From an uncultured bacterium (lineage in GTDB: Bacteria; Patescibacteriota; Minisyncoccia; Phycocordibacterales; Phycocordibacteraceae): 34,049 bases of DNA. The DNA is taken from the NCBI GenBank assembly GCA_903994795.1, contig CAJEYI010000010.1:1-34049 (forward strand), read 5' to 3'. The notes under the pieces are model-generated. The model did not search any database and was not told the DNA's origin. It was given only the letters and a program-made list of their open reading frames with translations. This document shows positions 30,975 through 34,049 of this stretch, piece after piece. The position numbers were made by a program, and so were the translations under genes. Within the stretch, counting starts at the first letter, position 1, and each line of letters begins with the position of its first letter.

Positions 30975-31331
30975 ATGAGGAGGTCAGGTCCAGGAGTCTT
31001 AATTGGCGGAATTATATTTGGCTTAATTATCATTACCGGCTATCGTTTTTACGAATACGCACTGCAGCGCAACTTTTTACTTCAAGCCAATGTTACTTGT
31101 GATGCTCAGCACAATTCTTGTTTTGTAGCTGACTGCTCTGCAGATACATTAGGTTGCGACACAACGGCATATGAAAAAATTACCATTCTTGCAAGGAATG
31201 CACCCTCCTGCATTGAAGAGCATTCTTGTAAGGAATTTAACTGCGCAAGTTATGGTACGTGCTCAGTTCAATACTGCGCCGCAAACGCGGTCCAAACTGG
31301 TGAAAAATGCATAACCACACAAACTCCATGA
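30975..31331 (+). CDS. Cys-rich protein with N-terminal membrane anchor
   Basis: From ATG 30975 (the ORF track uses TTG 30969) it encodes 118 aa. Residues about 8-24 are hydrophobic (VLIGGIIFGLIIITGY), preceded by RR, so the rest is likely outside the membrane. That outside part of about 85 residues has ten cysteines (VTCDAQHNSCFVADC ... LGCDTT ... PSCIEEHSCKEFNCASYGTCSVQYC ... KC), an even number that would allow five disulfides. No lipobox is seen. Its stop overlaps the start of the histidine kinase (ATGA), so the two are translated together. Likely role: an extracytoplasmic module linked to the kinase. Function unknown. Confidence 0.65.
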   Translation: MRRSGPGVLIGGIIFGLIIITGYRFYEYALQRNFLLQANVTCDAQHNSCFVADCSADTLGCDTTAYEKITILARNAPSCIEEHSCKEFNCASYGTCSVQYCAANAVQTGEKCITTQTP

Positions 31332-33031
31332 ACATATTTTCTCACCTCATTCAAGTCGAATACTGTTATAACTATCTAATTAATCAAATTCCAGTTGGAT
31401 TATTAGTGTATTCACATATCCCAACTGCCGTTATCGCCGTAATATTTGGAGGATTTTTATTGTATAAAGTCAGAAACTTAGAAAGTATGACCTTGTTTGT
31501 GGTTTGTGTTAGTTTTGCAATCTGGTGTTTTCTAGATCTTAGCTCCTGGTTTGCTTTCCTTGGATCAAACATCACCATGTTTACATGGTCGCTAGTAGAT
31601 CTATTTGCATTGCTTTTCTTTTTCTTTAGTTATTATTTTCTTTTTACGTTTCTTATGCGGCGAGACCTATTCGCCTGGCAGAAGATTGTGGGTGTACTTT
31701 TTTTATTACCAACAGCTATATCGACTTTATTTGGATACAACCTTCTTTCATTTGACGCAAACCAGTGCCAAGTAAATGAACGAGAGTGGGTGGCACTATA
31801 TCCATATTTTGTTGAGGGGGTAATTGTGCTGGCAGTATTAGTGCTTGCATTTATATGTATCAGAAAGGCAACAACACAGAGACAACGTACTGAGGCACTG
31901 CTTGCTAGCACAGGAGTCTTTTTATTTTTGTTTTTCTTTTTCTTAAGCACGTTAGGAGTAAATGTGCTCGTAAATTACTTCGACATTAGCACATATGCTT
32001 ATAATTTTGAGATTTACGGATTGTTTGGTATGCCGATTCTCCTTATATATCTTGGCTATTTAATTGTGAAATATAATGAGTTTAATTTAAAAATCTTTGG
32101 AACTGAAGCCTTAGTTTTTGCACTCCTTGCATTAATTGCTTCAGAATTTGCATTTGTAAATACAGTTACTAATAGAATTCTTATTTCAATCACACTTGTG
32201 TTAACAGCTGCAATTGGATACATCCTTGTCAAAAGTGTTCAAAAGGAAATTGAACAACGAATGAATATTCAGCAGCTCGCATCCAACCTTCAAAATGCAA
32301 ACAAGCAGCAAATCGTCCTTATACACTTCATTACGCACCAGATTAAGGGTTACTTAACAAAATCACGAAATATCTTTTCAATGGCACTTGAAGGGGACTT
32401 TGGGAAATTACCTGACGCATTCCTCCCACTTGCAACTGAAGGTCTAAGCTCGGCAACAAATGGTGTTAATACTGTTCAAGAAATTCTTAATGCGTCAAAC
32501 CTAAAAAGTGGAGCTGTTAGCTACATATTTAAATCATTTAATCTTACAGAACTTATTCAAAAAATTATTTCTGAATTAATGCCGGCAGCAACCAAGAAAG
32601 GGCTTTCGTTAGTATGTAATTCAGAAAACGCAGTCCAACAAGTTATTGGAGATGAGGCACAACTTTATAACGCATTTAAGAACCTTATTGATAACTCAAT
32701 CAAATATACCCCATCCGGTTCTGTCACAATAAATCTTGAGTCGAAACCCGACAAAGTGATTTTTACCATAAAAGATACTGGGGTAGGAATTACAGCAGAG
32801 GACATGTCACACTTATTCACAGAAGGGGGTCATGGAAAGGATTCGGTTAAAGTAAATACTGAAAGTACTGGATTTGGACTATATATAGTAAAGAACATCA
32901 TTGATGCGCATCATGGAAAAATCTGGGCTGAATCAGAAGGATCAGGAAAGGGATCAACATTTACAATTGAACTTTCACTCACCGATGTCGCTCCCACTGC
33001 TCCTGAAATCAATTCCGAAGTTTCCAAATAG
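31328..33031 (+). CDS. Membrane sensor histidine kinase (orphan)
   Basis: From ATG 31328, which overlaps the preceding stop (ATGA), it is 567 aa. The ORF-track start at 31307 is seven residues longer. About eight membrane helices occupy residues 20-300, followed by a coiled-coil (KEIEQRMNIQQLASNLQNANKQQ) and the phospho-acceptor region FITHQIKGYLTKSRN, in which the H of HQIK replaces the usual SHELRTPL. The ATPase domain has N-box NLIDNSIKYTP, G1 DTGVGI and G2 GFGLYIVK. No response regulator lies beside it. The coupling with a Cys-rich protein suggests redox or surface sensing, which is inference. Confidence 0.88.
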   Translation: MNIFSHLIQVEYCYNYLINQIPVGLLVYSHIPTAVIAVIFGGFLLYKVRNLESMTLFVVCVSFAIWCFLDLSSWFAFLGSNITMFTWSLVDLFALLFFFFSYYFLFTFLMRRDLFAWQKIVGVLFLLPTAISTLFGYNLLSFDANQCQVNEREWVALYPYFVEGVIVLAVLVLAFICIRKATTQRQRTEALLASTGVFLFLFFFFLSTLGVNVLVNYFDISTYAYNFEIYGLFGMPILLIYLGYLIVKYNEFNLKIFGTEALVFALLALIASEFAFVNTVTNRILISITLVLTAAIGYILVKSVQKEIEQRMNIQQLASNLQNANKQQIVLIHFITHQIKGYLTKSRNIFSMALEGDFGKLPDAFLPLATEGLSSATNGVNTVQEILNASNLKSGAVSYIFKSFNLTELIQKIISELMPAATKKGLSLVCNSENAVQQVIGDEAQLYNAFKNLIDNSIKYTPSGSVTINLESKPDKVIFTIKDTGVGITAEDMSHLFTEGGHGKDSVKVNTESTGFGLYIVKNIIDAHHGKIWAESEGSGKGSTFTIELSLTDVAPTAPEINSEVSK

Positions 33032-33057
33032 TCCTTTGCAGGGTTTATACATGAAAC

Positions 33058-33085
33058 GGGCCCCCTGTACTTAAACAGAGGACCC
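33058..33085. terminator. Imperfect hairpin between convergent genes
   Basis: gggccccctgt pairs with acagaggaccc through an acttaa loop, with two C-A mismatches in 11 positions. It lies between the kinase gene and the last minus-strand gene but has no T-run, so termination is uncertain. Confidence 0.4.
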
Positions 33086-33118
33086 ATCGCACAGAATGAT
33101 CATACTTGTTGGGTGCCC

Positions 33119-33904
33119 TCAGAAGCTTTTCGCGATAGCAATAGCGACTGTGGCGGGCGCAGAATTGTTTACCTGCACACGGACATAGATTGTCCATGTT
33201 TCCGATAATGTATACGCGATTTCAGTATTCGCGTAGACGACTTCATGACACTCGTCACGAGTCAGCCGCGCATCCTCACGGATGCAGTGACTGTAGGCAC
33301 TCTCGAACGAGAGAGCGACCTTCTCGCCAAGAGAGTCTTTCAGCCTTATTCCTACGAGAGCATAAGCTTTTGATGGCTCATACCCCGACCCGACCCATTG
33401 CCCGAAAGCAAAAAGTGGCGCAGCTGTCACTTTGCCACTCTTCCCAAGAGCGAACTCTCGAGAAACTTCGGCATAGAGGTTCGTCACATGCCCGTCATCG
33501 ACCCACCATTCACCGACGGTGGCATCGATTTTGAGTTCTCCGATAGAGGTTTTAAGGATCCTATCGAAGTACGCGTTTATCTCCTGCTCCTGTCCGGACT
33601 GATCCGGCGACGCAAAGACAACCGCCTCGAGAGTAACATCTTCGTAACTTGCATACGCAACTGTGCGCGAGACATTCGCGCGCACAGTATCCCCGGTTGC
33701 AGGGTAAACATACATCGAAGAGTCTTGCTCCTCGATATGGACGCTTACCTTGTCGGGAGCAGGAATCATGGGGACCCCGGCTTCCGACACCACAACGGCC
33801 GCGGGCAGTGAGTCGTGAGAATTACCATTGTCGGAAGCAAAAGCGCTTCCAACCGGAAATGAAGACATGATGCCGCAAAGAACGGCCAACAAGAACGTGC
33901 GCAT
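33119..33904 (-). CDS. Secreted, probably beta-barrel-like protein of foreign composition
   Basis: A 261-aa protein with a clear signal peptide (MRTFLLAVLCGIMSSFPVGSAFA, cleavage near ASA). The second half consists of alternating polar and hydrophobic strands (ELKIDATVGEWWVDDGHVTNLYAEVSREFA ... YALVGIRLKDSL ... VALSFESAYSH ... VVYANTEIAYTL ... WTIYVRVQV) and ends with aromatic Phe (AIAIAKSF), the ending typical of outer-membrane beta-barrels. The two cysteines (HCIREDARLTRDECH) could form a disulfide. GC is about 50%, above its neighbours. It has a conventional promoter, a leader of about 47 nt and an SD-like AGAAAGG, unlike every other gene here. A barrel protein is unexpected in a CPR cell, so recent transfer or a chimeric contig must be considered. 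Confidence 0.65.
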   Translation of the reverse strand: MRTFLLAVLCGIMSSFPVGSAFASDNGNSHDSLPAAVVVSEAGVPMIPAPDKVSVHIEEQDSSMYVYPATGDTVRANVSRTVAYASYEDVTLEAVVFASPDQSGQEQEINAYFDRILKTSIGELKIDATVGEWWVDDGHVTNLYAEVSREFALGKSGKVTAAPLFAFGQWVGSGYEPSKAYALVGIRLKDSLGEKVALSFESAYSHCIREDARLTRDECHEVVYANTEIAYTLSETWTIYVRVQVNNSAPATVAIAIAKSF

Positions 33905-33926
33905 TTGTTTGACCTTTCTCTGCGCT

Positions 33927-33941
33927 GTGGCAAATTGCCAC
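33927..33941. promoter_or_regulatory. Inverted repeat in the leader of the terminal gene
   Basis: gtggcaa-a-ttgccac, 7-bp perfect arms around one base, between the promoter and the SD-like site of the minus-strand gene. It could be an operator or a leader hairpin. Confidence 0.4.
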
Positions 33942-33951
33942 GGTTGGTTTC

Positions 33952-33987
33952 GTTACATAATATACTACAATTAGTAGTAAAAGTCAA
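33952..33987 (-). promoter_or_regulatory. Promoter of the terminal minus-strand gene
   Basis: On the minus strand TTGACT (33987-33982), a 17-bp spacer and TATATT (33964-33959) predict a start near 33952 and a leader of about 47 nt. The -35 is 10 nt from the inner end of the 52-bp repeat, the same distance as at the left end. Confidence 0.7.
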
Positions 33988-33997
33988 TGTCTACAAG

Positions 33998-34049
33998 GGT
34001 ACATTCAACTCTCAATTGCACCACTCCAGATTTCTAAAGGTGTCCTGTA
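33998..34049 (-). repeat. Right copy of 52-bp terminal inverted repeat
   Basis: Exact reverse complement of 3-54. It lies just outside the promoter of the last minus-strand gene. Repeat identity is read directly from the sequence, its origin is not known. Confidence 0.9.

Noticed and set aside
33398-33811. 137-aa ORF on the plus strand
   Set aside because: It lies opposite the secreted minus-strand protein, which has a signal peptide, promoter and SD. The plus-strand product has an Arg/His-rich random composition.
3-34049. Composite transposon bounded by the 52-bp repeats
   Set aside because: The interior is housekeeping genes in normal order and holds no transposase or integrase, so the repeat is more likely a multi-copy element at contig ends.
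1-34049. CRISPR array, rRNA or canonical tRNA genes
   Set aside because: I saw no regularly spaced direct repeats, no rRNA segments and no full cloverleaf on either strand.

Overview
The window looks like a stretch of chromosome from a Candidate Phyla Radiation (Patescibacteria) bacterium, probably Parcubacteria/Paceibacteria (Kaiserbacteria- or Nomurabacteria-like). This is inference. The supports are short, tightly packed genes, a short AlaRS without the C-terminal domain, a cysteine-free bL36, a sigma-region-4/HARE-HTH protein, M16 peptidase pairs, many small membrane or secreted proteins of unknown function, and almost no Shine-Dalgarno sequences. TGA is used as a stop (for example the MGMT-domain gene), so the standard bacterial code applies and not the Gracilibacteria code. 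GC is about 40-45% in the housekeeping part, lower (about 33-38%) around 29.5-33.0 kb, and about 50% in the last kilobase.

Layout. 0.1-1.2 kb: sigma4/HARE-HTH regulator and a bidirectional terminator. 1.3-5.6 kb: a membrane protein, then mnmA, an ATP-cone nuclease, an MGMT-domain alkyltransferase and ung (tRNA thiolation plus DNA repair). 5.65-7.6 kb: three unknown proteins. 7.7-10.3 kb: an M16 peptidase pair (one with HxxEH, one without). 10.3-14.65 kb: alaS, an FtsA/PilM-like actin-fold protein and a membrane-anchored baseplate-J-like protein. 14.7-18.85 kb: infA-rpmJ-rpsM-rpsK-rpsD-rpoA-rplQ-rplM-rpsI, ending in a structured 3' region and a terminator shared with convergent glmS (18.99-20.82 kb, minus). 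20.9-22.4 kb: trhO and a DUF6624-like gene. 22.45-27.1 kb: the chaperone set grpE, a tRNA-like RNA and small-RNA locus, dnaK, a secreted Tyr-rich protein, dnaJ. 27.1-33.0 kb: membrane proteins, an ABC exporter, unknown proteins, a Cys-rich anchored protein and an orphan histidine kinase. 33.1-33.9 kb (minus): a secreted, barrel-like protein with different composition. The two window ends carry a 52-bp perfect inverted repeat.

The most general observation is promoter architecture. In front of about twenty genes, a -10 hexamer (often TATACT, often with an extended TGN) sits so that the predicted transcription start falls 0-4 nt from the start codon. Most first genes of transcripts therefore appear leaderless, and this corrects several ORF-track starts (mnmA, ung, the gene at 6536, alaS, 13376, 25375, 27117, 27676, 30975). 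The exceptions are informative: infA and the first gene have 8-11 nt leaders, dnaK also has a long structured leader, the membrane gene at 29553 is preceded by a leaderless 8-codon mini-ORF, and the terminal minus-strand gene has a conventional leader of about 47 nt with an SD-like sequence.

The most unusual locus lies between grpE and dnaK. A 70-nt tRNA-like RNA has a perfect 7-bp acceptor stem, a T-arm and an encoded CCA, but no room for a normal D-arm and anticodon arm. It is followed by a small-RNA unit with its own promoter and terminator, whose segments are complementary to the tRNA-like RNA in the order expected of an H-type pseudoknot. No CRISPR array, transposase, rRNA or canonical tRNA was seen.
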